The notes: generated from the sequence alone by a model not told the origin. A stretch of 64,000 bases of DNA from Cruorifilaria tuberocauda (GCA_013365365.1 JABVXU010000086.1:62001-126000); one strand, 5' to 3'; positions 1-14,785 are shown, numbered from the stretch's first letter. Numbers and translations are program-made.

Positions 1-3000
1 AGACCGTGTTTTTACACATCAATTTTCTCACAAAAGGTTGTACTATTGAGAATTAAATAACGGAGTTATTCATTCTAAGTCAAAATTATCAAAAAATGTC
101 AATTCAATTGACAAAAAGTAATGAAATGGAAAAAAGGAAAAAAATGTCTAGCTCTAAAAAAATTTAATCTTACTTCAACAGAAAATTTTATAGCTTAAAA
201 ATTTTCCGCATCGTTCAAAATTCATCAAATGTTCATGCCCGAAAGTAATGCCTTTGTTAGGTGAAGCATTTAGAAACCAAACATCTTGTTCTAGGTCATA
301 AGACAAACATAAATGTTTTACAAAAGAATTTCGAAATGAACCTGTCAATAAGTGATGCGGCTGAGACATTTCTATTTCGGGTTTGCGAGAAAAGCGGTAT
401 AGTACCACATATGACTTCAAATAGTATAAGCCAACAGAAGAAGGAAGCTACATGTATAGCATGCTTCATTTCTGCGTTAATGTTCATCGCTATTTTGCAA
501 GAAAGACGTCTACCGCCAATCCCTACCCGGACCGATCACGCTGATCAGGACCGCTGTCTGAAATCATTCATTTTGCTTACCACTATTTGGAGGATAAATC
601 CTTAAGTACATCGAAATTATATCCGTCTTTTTACCCTAACAGTTAAGTTCGCGTAAAACTCTCAAAATTGAAGAAATGACAGGCTAAAAAAATTCAAATG
701 GATACTTTGCAAGTAAAGAGTAGTAAATTTTTTGATGATATAATGAATGGCTTAATAGCTATATTTTTTAATCACGATTACAAAATATGTTCGTGACTTT
801 ATGGCGCCTATGAAAAGAAAGAGTGTTATAATGATCTTCGAGGACAATGATATTATACAGTTGCCCATATAATGTTGAGTGGAAACATTTTTGAAAAGTT
901 ATAATGCAATCATCAGTTTTGGTTATACCACGTAGGCACAATAACATGAGGAAAGTTATTTCACTGATTAGATGACCGGATAATGATGCGGACAGAAAAT
1001 GACTGATATATCATGGGAATGTAAAAAGCACTTATTTATAATGTGGTATAGTGAAAAACTAAAACATTCTGCCAAATGTGACAACAGAAAATAAATTATA
1101 CATTATTAAACAATGAATTATAGTAAAACCCATCGAATATATCTCTAGAATACCTTTTTATCTAATCAGATTTTAAAATATATTCAAACGCTTCACTTTG
1201 CTAAACATATAAAAACGTAACTCGGCAGGATTTATGCTTTCATCGAAGAATGATAAATCGAATTAGGAATATGTAAATAACTGCAAGACAACTTCATGGC
1301 TTCATGGCTATACTAAACTATTGTCTTATTAGTTGAAATGCAGGTTTCGCTGCTCGCAACGGAATGATGACGAAATGAGGACAAAATTGTTAGAAATGAA
1401 AAGAATGGTCATCAATTCACTAGATCTATGGATTACAGCTGTCATTCTTTGACAACCTTACCGTTATATTTCAATCAGTTTAAAGCTGAAGTAAATTTCA
1501 TGACTGAAGTGGCACATATTAACATATTACCAATTACCGGAAATATTCGGTTGGTCTTTTATCGTTCAGTATAACGCCCCGCTATGACCAATAACCAGTG
1601 TCATGTCCCGTCTCCGCTCCATTATCACCTAACTGATCAGCTTCATATTAATTAATGCTTGATATTAACTTCCCATGCCCTCCAGTCGCTTTAGACAATT
1701 GCAGCGAAAACTCTTCCAGTTTGAAAAAAAATTATTCAAACAACATTTTACTTTGAAGACATGGCTCTTAAATGAAATAATCTATCCCAGCAGACAAATC
1801 TCTGGTGAGTGCGTGCACGTATCACGTCTATTTCTTATTGTTTTCATGGGACGAATATTAGCAAAAAAGAATAGATTATCATATTTGTGCACAAAAACAG
1901 TTTCACTTTGCGCAATGTTTCAAATTTTTGTCATTAAATTACATCAAATTTGAAATTATCATTAAAGCTTATGGTTGTTATAAAAACCAACCAAAATAGC
2001 ACGTGTAACAGAAATATGGAAAGATTGATAGTTAAATACCAAAAATCAATTTACTAAATAAATTCAGACTTGCCTTTCGATCCTTAATGATCGGTTGCAC
2101 TGATCTAGTAGTCATTATTTTTAGTTCTTTATTTAAAATAATTTTGTCAATCGCTTTAAACTTTTATATCTTTTACTAGTAAAAAAAATGTCAGAATTGC
2201 TATGCGGCTGCTAAAATCTAAACACTGAATGAATCTAAAACATAATAACAATCCACGGGCTATAACCGTGAAAAAAAGCATATTCTACTATCATTTTTGG
2301 ATTTTTAATATGTTCATTTATATGTTTAAATTAATAAACGAATGAAACGAATAAGTAACAAAATTCAATTTTATGAGATAAATTGGGTTTGAAAAAAAAA
2401 CTAAGAATTAAGATCCATTCATCTGCCGTACCATTTTTCCGTCGTTATATGAAACTGAATAAAGAATTAAGAACGAAGATTTAATGGAATCATCTTATAG
2501 GAGGTGTTTGTTTAAAAATTTTTTAAGCAATAATTTTCATCTGATCTTTATGAATCATTCCATTCATGTATTCGTCACTTTAACATAAATACAGTTTTTA
2601 ACTCGTCATCTTAAAATATTCAACATTCTTCCGATGAGTAATGCAACGATAACAAAAATAATGTTGAACAAATTCAGATGAAAGTCAACATTATCTGAAA
2701 TGCGCATTAGAACAAAGTGATCTTTGCAAAGAGATGTTTGTTCAATAATTTTCGAAGGAGTAATTTTCTTGTAATCAATACGAATCATTTCATTTCAATT
2801 TATTTCATCAGCCAAAAAAATTACGATATATGAGCATAAAAATGATGAGATTCCATTGATAGAAATAAGTCTGCGAATAATTCGCACGACGATGAGAGGA
2901 AAAAAATGAGTAAACTCGAAATCATGATAAATGAATAAATAAACACTAGTAGTATCTATTTAATGTCTCGAAACAATACTATGAAATTACTTTCAATTAC

Positions 3001-6000
3001 ATGTAACACATTTGAAAATGCCAATCGAACGTATTAATGTTTTTTAATTAATTACCGATCTTGATTTTAAGCAGCTTCTCGAAAAATATTTTTATTCTTT
3101 CTGCTTTTATGTAAGCAGAACCTTTACTTATGACGGTGAAGGGATAAAGTATAATTCACGGCGTAAATGATATAAAAGAAATGAATCCTTCACGTGCGCT
3201 TTACACGTAAGTACGGCATTGTTCAGTGTAGTGAATGAATTAAACCAGTTGGAACTATTTGTAGATTCTACGAAATAATGTAAATAAAACACATGCAAAA
3301 AAGTAAACAGAAACATCAGGAAGTTGAGAAGAGAGTAATGCAAGAGTAAAAACCAGTCTGGAAGGAATTGCATGCGTCGCATAATGATACATCACGCAAC
3401 AGCGTCGTAATTTTCGCCGATTAAATTGATAACTAATTTAAGATCTAGCTTATGTTCCAGCTCGTGTTGCATGCGAACTAAAACAAGTAAACAGAATTTC
3501 AGCAATTTTACTGGTTAAACTCGCTCTAAAATATGAGTTTTTATTCATCCAGTTGAATGAAATCAAAATTAAAGACTTCAAAATTCAATACATTAAATAC
3601 AAAATAAGACAATCAATAAATGGATTTTAAGTCAATGAGAATTTTTTGCATAGTGGAAATATCTTCTTTATGAGGCAAATGCTGGAAATTTTGCTCGACA
3701 GTGCTAGAATAACTTGGTAGTAAAACAATGGAGACAATCATTCAAGTAGAGAGCATGGAATGAGAAACTAACAATATATAAAAATTAAAGTAAACCTACC
3801 GAAGTGAAGGTTAGGAAAAAATTTTCTATTGCAAATGAAATCATTGCTCGGGAAAGAAAGGGCAATAAAACAAAGCTCAAAAAGAAATCGTAAAAAAAGA
3901 AATGATCCGTTGCCCACGGCATTAATACAATTTGTTCGTTCATCTTTCCGAATTTTTTGACAGCAAATTAATTCTGTTCCAAATGCGCCCTTACACAAAG
4001 CTGTATCTCGACCAAGAAACAAATGCATCTGTAGAACTAAGTGTTACTATCAGCTTTTCCTTTTCTTTTTTCTCGGTCACATTTAACATTATGCAAAATT
4101 TGGATTTTCGGAAAATTGCAATGTGTTTCTGTCATTCGAGATATTTGCGCATATATCGATAGCAGACAGTTGTGAAATTTTCAACTACATCTTCTATTCT
4201 TGAACTAAATTAGAAGAATTTGATAGAATTACTAACGGAAGTTAGCTGAGAGTAAGCCGTACTTAGCTATTTTTTTCTACCTCAAAACATATAGCCATTG
4301 TGGAAAAGATAATGTATTGACGGCTGAACAATGCAATCAAAGAATTAAAAATTGAGCAAAGTATTACTACTTGAGAATTTTAATGACTTGAACTTCGATA
4401 AAGATCTTATGCTTTTTGTACTTACTCATTTAAGGCATCAGTTTTGTGACTGAACGAAGTAGAACATTAATGATCTTCAGAACTGAATAGCTTGATATTT
4501 ATTTATGAAACTATGGTATCAGATTTCTTTTTTCTTCATATCCTCTTTTTACTTTATCATCATATAAAATATCAGTAATTTCATATACAATTTCATTATT
4601 TTATAATCATTTTAATAATTTATAATTAATTGAAGCTGTAAATAAATAGCTATTAAGCAACGGAACTTTATATTAGCTTCATTTTTAACTCTAAAATTTA
4701 AGTATTACGATATATGAAGTTCATTTATAAATTTATAAAATGACTAATAAACGATGAAATCATTCTTCACAATCAAATTTTCTTCACCATCATAAATTTA
4801 ATTAAAAAGTACAAGAATTTACTTATAAAAATATGCCAATAATGTCTTATAATTGAAATCATTTTTTAACAATTCTATTCACACTTATCTTACAAAATCG
4901 ATAGTATTACTTTTTTATTTGATTGTTGCGCCCAGAACCCGATTACTGCAGTAGCAAAGCTACACTGCAGAACTTTAGAAGTGATGAACAAACAATTAAT
5001 TCAGCCTAGATGGTATGAGGTAACATTTTAGTCTCAGTTTATCATTTATTCCGTGACTTATAATCTTTGTGCATTGAGCACCGTCCATTTTAGATTATTT
5101 GCAATAGTTTACTTCTCAGTTAAAAAATTACTTCAAATAAGGAAATAAATTCCTGCCAGCTACTGTGCCTTACTGTTCAACCACTACCTAAATCAGAAGT
5201 TAAACAATATTGAAAACGTTTCTTCCAATAAGTTCTATCACCATTTGCAACTGCTTTGTGGGGATTTGTGGATTGTTACTGTTTTAAAATAAACAGTTTT
5301 GGTTTTGACGAAATTTAAAACAAAAGGGTTTTATATATTAAGATTGAAATTCCTTAAATAACCCATCGTAAAACGAAGAAAAAACTCAAAATCATTTCCT
5401 ATCTTGAATCTTTCTTCAGTTCTTCCATATAATGAGAATACAGCTTCTACTTCCTTTCATCGATATCTTTTTCCTCGTACCTCTGGATCTTATTTAAAAA
5501 CATAATCACAGAATTCCGGATAAAACTGCTACTAACTAATTCTAGACTATAACGACCATGAAATACTCCGTTGTGCCACTTCTAGTGTAATTTCGATGAC
5601 ATGAAATTTTTTGAATGAGATCTGCTGCAACAAATTTAGTACAAATTGTCAGTCATCAATTGATCAAGTTTAATTTATTTTAATTGACAAATGCATCAGA
5701 TCCAATCAACTGCTGACTAATTCTAGCTTTTTAGCTTTTTCTTTAATTTTAGCGTTTTGCAGAATTTTCTTAATTGAGAGCTCTCAAACTAGTGATTCGC
5801 GGAATCCGCTCTGACCCGACTTGCGGAAGAGCGAACTCTACTCCTTCCTTTCTCATCGCCTTGTTGAAACATAGCCACCAAGCTAACTTTAATTGCACCT
5901 GAACTGGACAAAACCGCTCTGGCAGGCGAAGCAGAGCAAACCATCTTCAACAGACCGCGATGTGAAATCCTCTATTCAACGGACCACCCGAGTGCACCTC

Positions 6001-6110
6001 ATTCGGAAGACCTTTCTATTCAACGGGTTATTTCGATATTTTTCCCATCTTTCCAGCTTATTGGTTGCTTATCAGTATTTCCGATTGCGCTGTACGAGTA
6101 GTAATTAAAA
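1..6110. other. Intergenic, no supported gene
   Basis: AT-rich sequence with only short, mutually overlapping open frames. None shows a recognisable domain or a chain of frames joined by splice signals. There is a small hairpin at 3099-3120 (8-base arms) and an imperfect one near 4945-4970 with CTGCAG arms. A TTTCCAG splice acceptor at about 6050-6056, 54 bases before the YJU2 start, could be a trans-splice site for that gene. The edge of a neighbouring gene in long introns cannot be excluded. Confidence 0.5.
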
Positions 6111-8287
6111 ATGACCGGTACAGAGCGGAAGGTCTTCCAGGTTAATTTTTATGCTTTAATTCAGTTGCAAGTTTTAAATTTCATCACATAATCACTGCAA
6201 GATCTTTAAATAGAATTAATAGGAAAATATGATAATGCAAATAGCTTATCCATGCTATGATGACTGATAGTGGCATGTTTTACCATCTTAAAACAACGGA
6301 AGAGATTAATGCAATTGAAAGTGAATTGTCTTCATTAATTTGCAATAATTTTGCAAATTTTGCAACTTACAATATTTTGTAAGTTTTGAGACCACTCGGC
6401 CATAAAGCTTTGCTGCTAGTGCAATTTGCCGCAATTTATATTTTTTAAGTTTATCTGTTTTTAAAGATTTGTAGAGATTTAAAGTTTTTTTCCCCAAGAA
6501 TATATAATTTTTCCAGAAATATTATCCACCGGACTTCGACCCCTCAAAAATTCCACGAGCAAAAGGACAGCGGAACAGACAGTTTATACAACGTGTGATG
6601 GCGCCTTATAATATGCAATGTAACACTTGCCATGAGTACATATATAAGGTACATTTGCTTCGATTTCAAGTCTGTTTGTGATAATTTCGGTAATAAGCAC
6701 GATTGTGAATTAAAAGTGTAAGCTGATCTTGATTTAATACCTTATGATTCCGACTGCTTTTAAACCGAGCATAAAGTATATAAGTAGTATGGAGCAGCAG
6801 AGAAAAAATATAGAATGAAATATAAGGATTAGTTGTCAGTTTTTTAGAACTTTTTAATTTTTATCTTATTTCAGGGAAAAAAATTTAACATGAGACGTGA
6901 GACCGCAGAGGGTGAGACTTACTTGGGGCTCAAAATCTTCAGATTTTATTTCCGGTTAGTTCTTTTTTATGACTTAATTTTTCCATAGGTTCTGCTATTA
7001 ATTTTAAAAGTATATGATCTTGCACATTGTGCTTTTCAGATGCCCAAACTGTTTAGCTGAAATAACATTCAAAACAGATTTGGAAAATTGTGACTACCAG
7101 CAAGAACATGGAGCAACTCGTCTTTTTGAAGCTTTTAAGCTATATCAACAGGAGGAGAAAGCAAAAGAAACGAAAGAAGAGGAAGAAAAAAAAGATCCTA
7201 TGAAAATGCTTGAAAAAAGGACGAAAATGAGCCGAGCCGAAATGGAAGCATTGGGTAAATGAACGAATTAATATAATGATCGTAGAGAAGCCACATTTAT
7301 CATGATAGATACGATAGTAAACATGTTCTCCATCACTGCAGTATCTGTTGGTTTATTTAAACATGAGGTAACTTTCAGTATGCCAAACTTTGAACGGCTG
7401 TCAGTGATAAATAATTGCTTGTTGCTTGATTTATTCAAGTTTTATTTCCATTAATGGTGGTACATCGTCATCAGTATTTGATTTACACTGTAATGCTAAA
7501 ATGAGGAGAGATCCACTGTTTTAAGCAATTTAACCCAATTTAAGTTCATACTGCAACTATCAATAAAAGTGCACTAATTTTTGCAAACTAAAATCTCCGA
7601 TTTTCAGGTAAATTAGAGGAATTGCAAGAGACAAATAGACGTCATGAAACGTTTGACCCAGATCAATATTTCCAAAATTTAGTCGGGGCTCAAGTAGAAG
7701 TAAGTTGAATTTATATATATTATTACTGGTTTGTTTAATATCCATCATAACGTACGTCGAATTTCTTGTAATGTTATCAGCTGATTTTGTTTCAGGCTTT
7801 ACGTTTGCAGGAAGAAGAAGATGAAAAATTCATCCAGAGATTATACGGAAGAACGAAAGACGGTAAAGTTGTTAAACGAATACTGGATGATGAAAACCAA
7901 GATACGCAGTTATCGATATGTGTGAAACAAGAAGTAAAATATGAATCTGTTGAAGAAGACCAGAAACCAAGTTGTGCGTTTGGTGACGTAACGGATTTGA
8001 AACCAAATATATCAGAACAAGGTATTGTGATGGCACATAAACGGAAGTCGCAAAAGGAACTTTTGTCAGGAATCGTTGCTGTCAAGAAGCAAAAAATGGG
8101 AAGCAATGAACCAATAGTTATTAAAACGGAAATTCATGACACAATTGACAGTTCCGGTGATTTACCAGAATATTCTGCACTAAAAAAGTTTGAAAAGAAT
8201 GATAAAAAATCACCACCTGCTTCATCAGTACCATCATCTGCTCTGCAGGGCCTAGCTGATTATTGCAGTGATTCTAGTAGTGATTAA
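6111..8287 (+). CDS. YJU2: YJU2/CCDC94 pre-mRNA splicing factor
   Basis: Six exons: 6111-6140, 6517-6648, 6875-6954, 7040-7254, 7608-7699, 7796-8287; all phases agree and give 346 residues, about the usual size. YJU2 joins the spliceosome around the first (branching) step and helps dock the branch helix. Seen: the family signature [14 protein letters not shown] directly after a ten-residue start, then CNTC and CPNC, the two halves of a zinc site, then [20 protein letters not shown], the conserved core. A lysine/glutamate-rich coiled coil follows, and the C-terminus ends in an acidic serine-rich tail ([11 protein letters not shown]) like the vertebrate protein. The start is the only ATG in frame with the short first exon. 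The gene converges on CDC23, with 609 bases between the stops. Family identity is certain; the paralogue CCDC130/YJU2B is less likely because of the tail. Confidence 0.93.
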
Positions 8288-8896
8288 TTCTTTTTAATGG
8301 TGTATATAAAAAACTTGGATAAACACTTATTCAAAAATTGATTTTCGACAATTCTAACTAAAATGACAGTGATTAAACAGTTTAATACCTATTTTGGTTT
8401 GATTTTATTTGTTTTATGTTAAGTAGAGAATGGAAAGTAAACAAACAGAGTGATGGATGAGTTCTTAGGCTTTTTTATTCTAACACTGTCCATAAATATT
8501 CCAATTGAAGTTTTACACCAATTTTTCAGTTGATTTAATTCATAACGATAATAATATGAAATATAAGTTAAAATACAACGGCAATGTAACAAATTTCGAG
8601 CATCTTTGGCCTCAAGAGTGATATATTTCTGAAATTGTTTGTAAAGATAAAATATATCTAGACTCATTTTTTTAATTTTTAAGATTTTTTTTTAAAAAGC
8701 AAAGAAAATTTGAATTAATGGAATTCACAGCACATTTTCTAAGAAAGCTATTGTTTTAATACACCTTTGACAGGAAAGTTCGAAGCTTTCTAAATTAGTA
8801 CCAAGTAAATCAAAGCTAAATTCTAACGGGTTTAGAATGTTCTCAAAAATATAATTTCGACTACTCACAGAAATTGAACTTTCTTAATAAAAAGTT
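8288..8896. other. Convergent 3' spacer between YJU2 and CDC23
   Basis: 609 bases between two opposing stop codons. It is AT-rich, with open frames on the minus strand that lack splice support. It should hold the 3' untranslated regions and poly(A) sites of both genes. A minus-strand AATAAA appears near 8404-8412. Confidence 0.6.
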
Positions 8897-11800
8897 TTAA
8901 TATGAAGCATTCAAAGATGATTCGTCGGAAATATCGGAAGTATCAGATGAAATAACCATTTCAGCTTCGCCTTCTTCGATTGTTGGTGTGTGGAAATCAT
9001 GAAGGGGACTATAAAGAACACTTATATCGAAGTCTGTTTTTGACGATCAAAAGGGAAACTTTTACCAATTATGTAGATTCACACTTATCTATCTATCTCA
9101 CTTTACAGCCAATTCGATAGAAATTTGGCTTACGTTGAACTTTCTGGTGGTAAAACATGAATTCCTTGGCACTCGATATTTCCATGATGCATGGCCGCCA
9201 TTGGTGTTGCATTCGATGCAGCTACAAGCGTTTCAGGCAATACACTATGCCGATGATGCAACTGGCTTATTTGGCGTAACGTATTTCGTCCTTCTTCCTT
9301 TGTCTGGAAATGAATTTGGTGAGCTCTGACAATAAACTGAAATGGATATCACTTATAACTGCATTTATGTGGATTCTGTGAAGAACATACGGTGTCATAT
9401 TCTAAGCAACGTTGTGCAAATGGAGTTGCTGTATCCAAATCGCCCTTCTTCAGATAATATTTAGCAAGAAAAGAACAACATGTTGCAACATTATTCAAAT
9501 CATCCATCTGAAATAAATTTTATACTAACTCAAAATGAAGTATGTTTAAATGAATACAATATCTTTTCCGAGAAACAGCATGTGAAGTAAGAAGATAGGA
9601 AACTTACAAATTCTTCGCCATAAACATTCAAATATTTCTCATAGATTAATGCAGCTTGATCGTTATCGTTACACTTTGCATAAAGTCTATAACAGAAATG
9701 ACTGAAGTAATACCACATGTATGTAATTAATATAAATAAAGTATGAAAAAATACAATAAAAAAGGAGGAAAATATTCTCACTTTCCAAGCAGCATAAGTG
9801 CAGTTCCTTCGACATCTCCAACCTTATAAGCTTTTAAAAAACATTTCTGAGCATCAGGAATTTGACTAAGTCGAACATAAACTTCACCCAATGCAACTAA
9901 CATACGCGAGTCATCCGGTCTGTAAAGCAGGATATATTGAAAAATGAAGATCGTAGAAGTTTAGCATTTCGAGTCCGTTTACATTGATTCCAATCTCAAT
10001 CTTTCACGCAAAACGGCTTAGTTGAATCTTGTTTTAGAAAATAACATGTCTGCAGGGTTTGATAATTTTTGGAACAAATTCTATTTCAAACAATTATTTT
10101 CATTTACTGTTAGTGTTATGAAGAAAGTAAGTCTTACTTGCATTTGTGTGCTTGCTGGTAGTAGTAAAGCGAATATGACGGCATTTTGAGTATGTCATAA
10201 AGTTGGCCCAAACCATACCAGCCGCGATAATCGTGTGAATCAGCTTCTAAACTTATTGAATCCAGTGCAAACAATACCAAATTATATTAGCTAATAATAA
10301 TATAATAGGTACACTTTGGATTTTAGCATCTTATGTATGCCAAATCAGCAAGGCAAATTACACTTTTACTGTTAATTCTTACAGTACAGCAGCGCGTATT
10401 ATTGGATGTATTCGAACAGCTTTTAGGTCAAAATTTAATGCAACTCTAAATTTCAGCACTTTTCAATATATAAAAGATAATATATGTAATATTACCAATT
10501 GCTTTCCGATATGCGAGGCATGCGGCTGGATTATTCTTTTGTTCCATGAACTCATGTCCAATTAATGTCCACGCTGCTGCATTATTAGGATTGAGTTTGA
10601 GTGAACGCTGCAGGAAAACAACTGCTTTCTCATGTTCACCTCTCAAACTATAGTAATTGGCTGAAAAAATAATGAGATATTATGAAATAAAAAAGCATTA
10701 TTCATCCAACAAGAGATCGATTTTGAATTAGAATAAGGTATTTTTATTTAAAAATTTCCATCTTATGATTTTGCAATAACAAAAAACTAACCTACTATAC
10801 AACATGTTTCCCAGCAGAATTTATGCGTCTTGAAAAAAGTATGAGCAAGATCAGCCAAATCTGAGCGAAAACCCTGAAAGAATTGGAAAGTTATGATCTA
10901 AAACACTCATAAATTGATAAAGAACAATTGGATAAATATAGATTTCAAAACACTTTTTGTTTGCAATTTTTCAAAAATTATTCAAGATAAAGGATACTTA
11001 CTCGGACATACAAAGAATCAGAAAACAAATGCATCTGCTCCACTCGATATGGATCAATTTTGCGTACTTTTTTGAAAAACTCTAATGCCATATCATGTTC
11101 TGAACTAGAAATTATAAGAAAATTATAAAAGCAATCGAATTATTTCAATATTCCTAAAAGAAATTTGTCAGTTAATAACCTTGCATATTATTTAACGAAG
11201 CGGCAACTTGGTTCATAATGTAAGGCATATTAGGGAAACCGCATTTCCTTAACTTTTCATATTGTTCCAACGCATTTTTGTGCAACTGAAATCGAGAAAG
11301 TACCGCAGCTTTAAAAAATTGATACATCCAATGCCCATCCGCAGAGTAGGTTTCCATTTCAGCCTATAACTGAAAGTCATTAAGTATAGATTTTGAACAA
11401 ATGCTAAATAACCTGTTTAAATCAAGTATTAAGTTCGTTAGCGAAGATTCTATACCATGTGTAGTTCAAATAAAAACATAATTGATTTCCCAATACGGAC
11501 GTTTAATTGCACAGTAGGGAAAAACTGCCAAAAACTGTTTAGGCAAAATATTTGTTACTTTTCTCAAATTCATCTTACCTCGTCCACGGAATCTACAAGC
11601 ATGATCAATTCCTCCCATGAAGGCCACATAGCTCGATTCAAAGAGATAGACTCAAGGAATGCTTCCTTTGCTCTCTCTTTTAACTTCAGACTACAACGCA
11701 CCTTTCCAAGACTGCAAAAATTATTCTTTATTTGGGATGTTCGAAACTACGATTATTTTTATTTGATTTTCCAAACAATATGAAGTGTCTTCCTTACAGT

Positions 11801-13153
11801 TTCTATGTTAAAATTTCAATATTTTTTTATAAAGAAAAATAGACTAACATATACAAAAGAAATGTATCGAAATATTCCGGATGATCACTACCAAGCAGAC
11901 AAAGTTCATTATGAAGTTCCTTAAATTCAGAATCGTCGTACTCCACCCGACCAATTGAATCTGCTTCAGTTTCAAGTCGGTTATATTCATAAGCCTGTTT
12001 TCGTATTATGTAAAATTTATTAATATTACAAAAATAAACAGTATTGCAACATATCGCAAATATTTTCATGTGTGTTCTTCATTCGATTACGGAATGAAAT
12101 AAATTGAACAAATGACTTGTTAAAATGCATAGTAATTGTAATTTATTGATAGTTCAGAAATTCACTTCGCAAGAATAAAATGTACACGCAAAATACGTTC
12201 CGAACACTATTTTTTCTTCCTTACAATAATCAATATTTTCTTGTATCTCTTTCAAAATTCGGAAGTTCGTCCTAACAAGTAATGCAAATTTTGTGAATTA
12301 AAAAATGGAAAATTGCTAACCAAAAATCTCGTCCAATAATACATGAAACGATCGTACGATGATTTATCTTTTATTTTTTTCAAGAAATATGCAGCTCTGC
12401 AAAACTCTCGTTTTTTGATTAAAGCTCTACCTATAAAAATTTAGCGATTTTAAAAACTATTAACGATATACAAAAGAAATGGTCGCAACCAAACTAATGA
12501 CGAAAGATTTATTAATTAAGAAATCAATTCCATCCTGAACCTAAATAATTTAGAGTAGCTTTTATAAAACCACAATCATGAACTAAAGTTCATGCTTAGA
12601 AGAGTGGTATCGAAGATTGCCATTAGGGAAATGATACTTGACGGTGCTGCATCATCAACGTAAAACACAGTCATCAAAGTGAAGGGTACTTTGCTACTAA
12701 CATTTCATACAAAATCTTACATTTGAATTTCCCATCTTTTAATGAAATATCAGAAAAACGTACCAAAAGCAGAAACTTTAGCCAAATGTGGCTCGGTCGT
12801 AATACTATCCATCTCTGGTGTTTCTGATTGTGCCTTATGCTTTGCATAGGAATTATGCCAATCCTCACTCACATAAAATAGCATTTCGCTAGCCCTATAA
12901 AAGTTAAACTAACATTCGATTCGTTACCCACAAATCGACAGCATCAATATCAAGGAGCCAAAGTTGATAAAATTCAGCATATTAAAAAATAAAACTAGTA
13001 AAATTATAGAAGTTACAGATACAAATTAGTTTAAATTAGAAAAATAAAAAATTCAAACCATTGTTCTGCGTCCACCAAACACCTTATTTCAGACTCCTTA
13101 ACAAGCCAGTGAAGATCGGCTAAAACGGTAACGCCATCGATTCCCAAACTCAT
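8897..13153 (-). CDS. CDC23: Anaphase-promoting complex subunit 8 (CDC23)
   Basis: Fifteen exons, ascending: 8897-9008, 9134-9303, 9391-9507, 9608-9686, 9782-9919, 10138-10246, 10496-10660, 10792-10873, 11002-11099, 11180-11363, 11579-11711, 11849-11994, 12321-12430, 12764-12894, 13059-13153. They splice in phase to 622 residues (human about 597). CDC23/APC8 is a tetratricopeptide-repeat scaffold of the APC/C ubiquitin ligase that drives mitotic exit and, in C. elegans (mat-3), the meiotic metaphase-anaphase transition. Seen: N-terminal helices matching APC8 around residues 60-160, then TPR units from about 200 on, including RSLKLNPNNAAAWTLIGHEF, DYRGWYGLGQLYDILKMP and RPDDSRMLVALGEVY, which are diagnostic of APC8 rather than CDC16 or CDC27. 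The tail is acidic and serine-rich. The start ATG lies one base behind a TTTTATAG acceptor, which suggests trans-splicing. sqv-3 lies upstream on the same strand. Confidence 0.95.
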
Positions 13154-14785
13154 ACTATAAAACCGAAAGCAAACAGTTTTCCTTCCACACTCACTCAAAA
13201 TAGAAAAGCATTCGACAATCAGACCTAACTGGTCTGAATGCAACAGTCTGCTCGTACATTTCCCATACAGTGCAAAATTCGTATAAATCCAAACCGGAGT
13301 ATTCTATACGACACAAAAAGTGCAAGGATCCCTTATATTATCCATATGAAACTGTAACTTCAATCTGAACCCCGGTAGAAACCATTTATCTTTTGAAGAA
13401 GTTACAGTATAAATATAAAGCCAAAACACTTCATGAGTACCCACCTAAATGGTTATGTAAGTTGAAAATGGTTTTCTTTGATATATAATCCTTAATAGTA
13501 ATAACATTCTGCCTTAGCTAATTTGGTACCTATCATTCCCTTTATTGTCATCAACCCTCACCGCCCTATATCAATCACGAAGATACTAGGATATAATTTA
13601 GCGATGACTCATTACACAGGAATTAGAAAAGAAATATTAAATCAGAGACTAGAAGTTTCATTCTTCAGTATACATTTTATCAGTTCTATAAGCTTAGAGT
13701 TATTTTTTAAAAAATCTTGTATGAAAGTGAAAATACCTCAGGCATTTTCCAGAGACAATTCATTTCGATTTCAAAACTGAAATTGAAGAATAACAACCAT
13801 AGTCCAAATTCATAAAACTAGGAATACTGTTCATATTCTAGATATTTATATAATATTATCTTGGTAGCTTTGCTTTTAACTTATACACCAATATTTTGTC
13901 TACAAGATTTACGATATAATCCCATAAGAAATGCAATAAAAATAAAAGCATTAATTCAAAACAGTGAATAGTTGTAATTTTGTTAAATTACAACAAATAA
14001 CAAAATGCGTCAATGACATTGAGAAAGCAATTAAAACAAACGATTTCTAATCGTGAAGTAGCAGATAAAATTTACAAAATAATGGATTTGAACACTTTTG
14101 TAAAATAATCAAGGTATAACAACTTAAATGATGAAAAGAATATGAATGACAAGAGTTAATCTCTCCAAATTCTGCCAGTTTCACACTGTTGTGAATTCTT
14201 TATACTGTGTTGAAGTTATATGAATTGAAAACAGCGCGAAAATTTCCATAAAGTCAGTTTGAAATACAACTTAAGTTTTTCACATTGTCAAAAAATCACC
14301 GGTCAATTCAGAACAAATTTCGAAAACAAGTAAAGACATATCTAATATTGCATAGAAATTATAAAAGAAACTACTTTTCCTACCAAATTTCCAAGTTCTT
14401 TTTAAGATGTCAAGTTCGATTCATAAAGAATTAAATTGATTTTTACAGAAATCAAATAGCTTCGAAAAGCTAAAAATTGAAAAAATTATATAGAAGAATA
14501 AAATAAACAGAATATCTGAAACGATCAAATAACCATCATGAAACTTTATGACAGAATGAATTTGGAAATCTGAAAATGGCAACAATGCAACTAATCCTTT
14601 CCATTTACTCCTTTTGAGTCCTGCACGAAAGTTTTCAGTATATTGTGGGAAAACATCATCATTATATTCGAACCGTATTGAAATTGCAAGTGCAGCTCTT
14701 AGAAACAAAATTTACAAAAATTTGAAATATAATTTCGTCTAAATTATATTATTAGCAGAAAATAACGTAACAAACAAATAATGTA
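13154..14785. other. Spacer between sqv-3 and CDC23
   Basis: About 1.6 kb between the sqv-3 stop and the CDC23 start, both on the minus strand. A minus-strand open frame at 14421-14708 has no similarity I recognise and no good splice partners. Filarial operons are known to have longer intercistronic gaps than C. elegans, so co-transcription is possible but unproven. Confidence 0.45.
13155..13162 (-). other. Probable trans-splice acceptor of CDC23
   Basis: On the minus strand TTTTATAG ends one base before the CDC23 ATG, and no coding exon is needed upstream. This arrangement is typical of spliced-leader addition in nematodes, where the untranslated leader supplies almost the whole 5' end. No transcript was available to confirm it. 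Confidence 0.55.

Noticed and set aside
261..605. 114-codon plus-strand frame near the left edge
   Set aside because: Overlaps other frames on the opposite strand, no recognisable domain, no splice partners.
14421..14708. Minus-strand frame between sqv-3 and CDC23
   Set aside because: sqv-3 already ends in a complete C-terminus at 14786 and CDC23 is complete, so it is not needed; no similarity seen.
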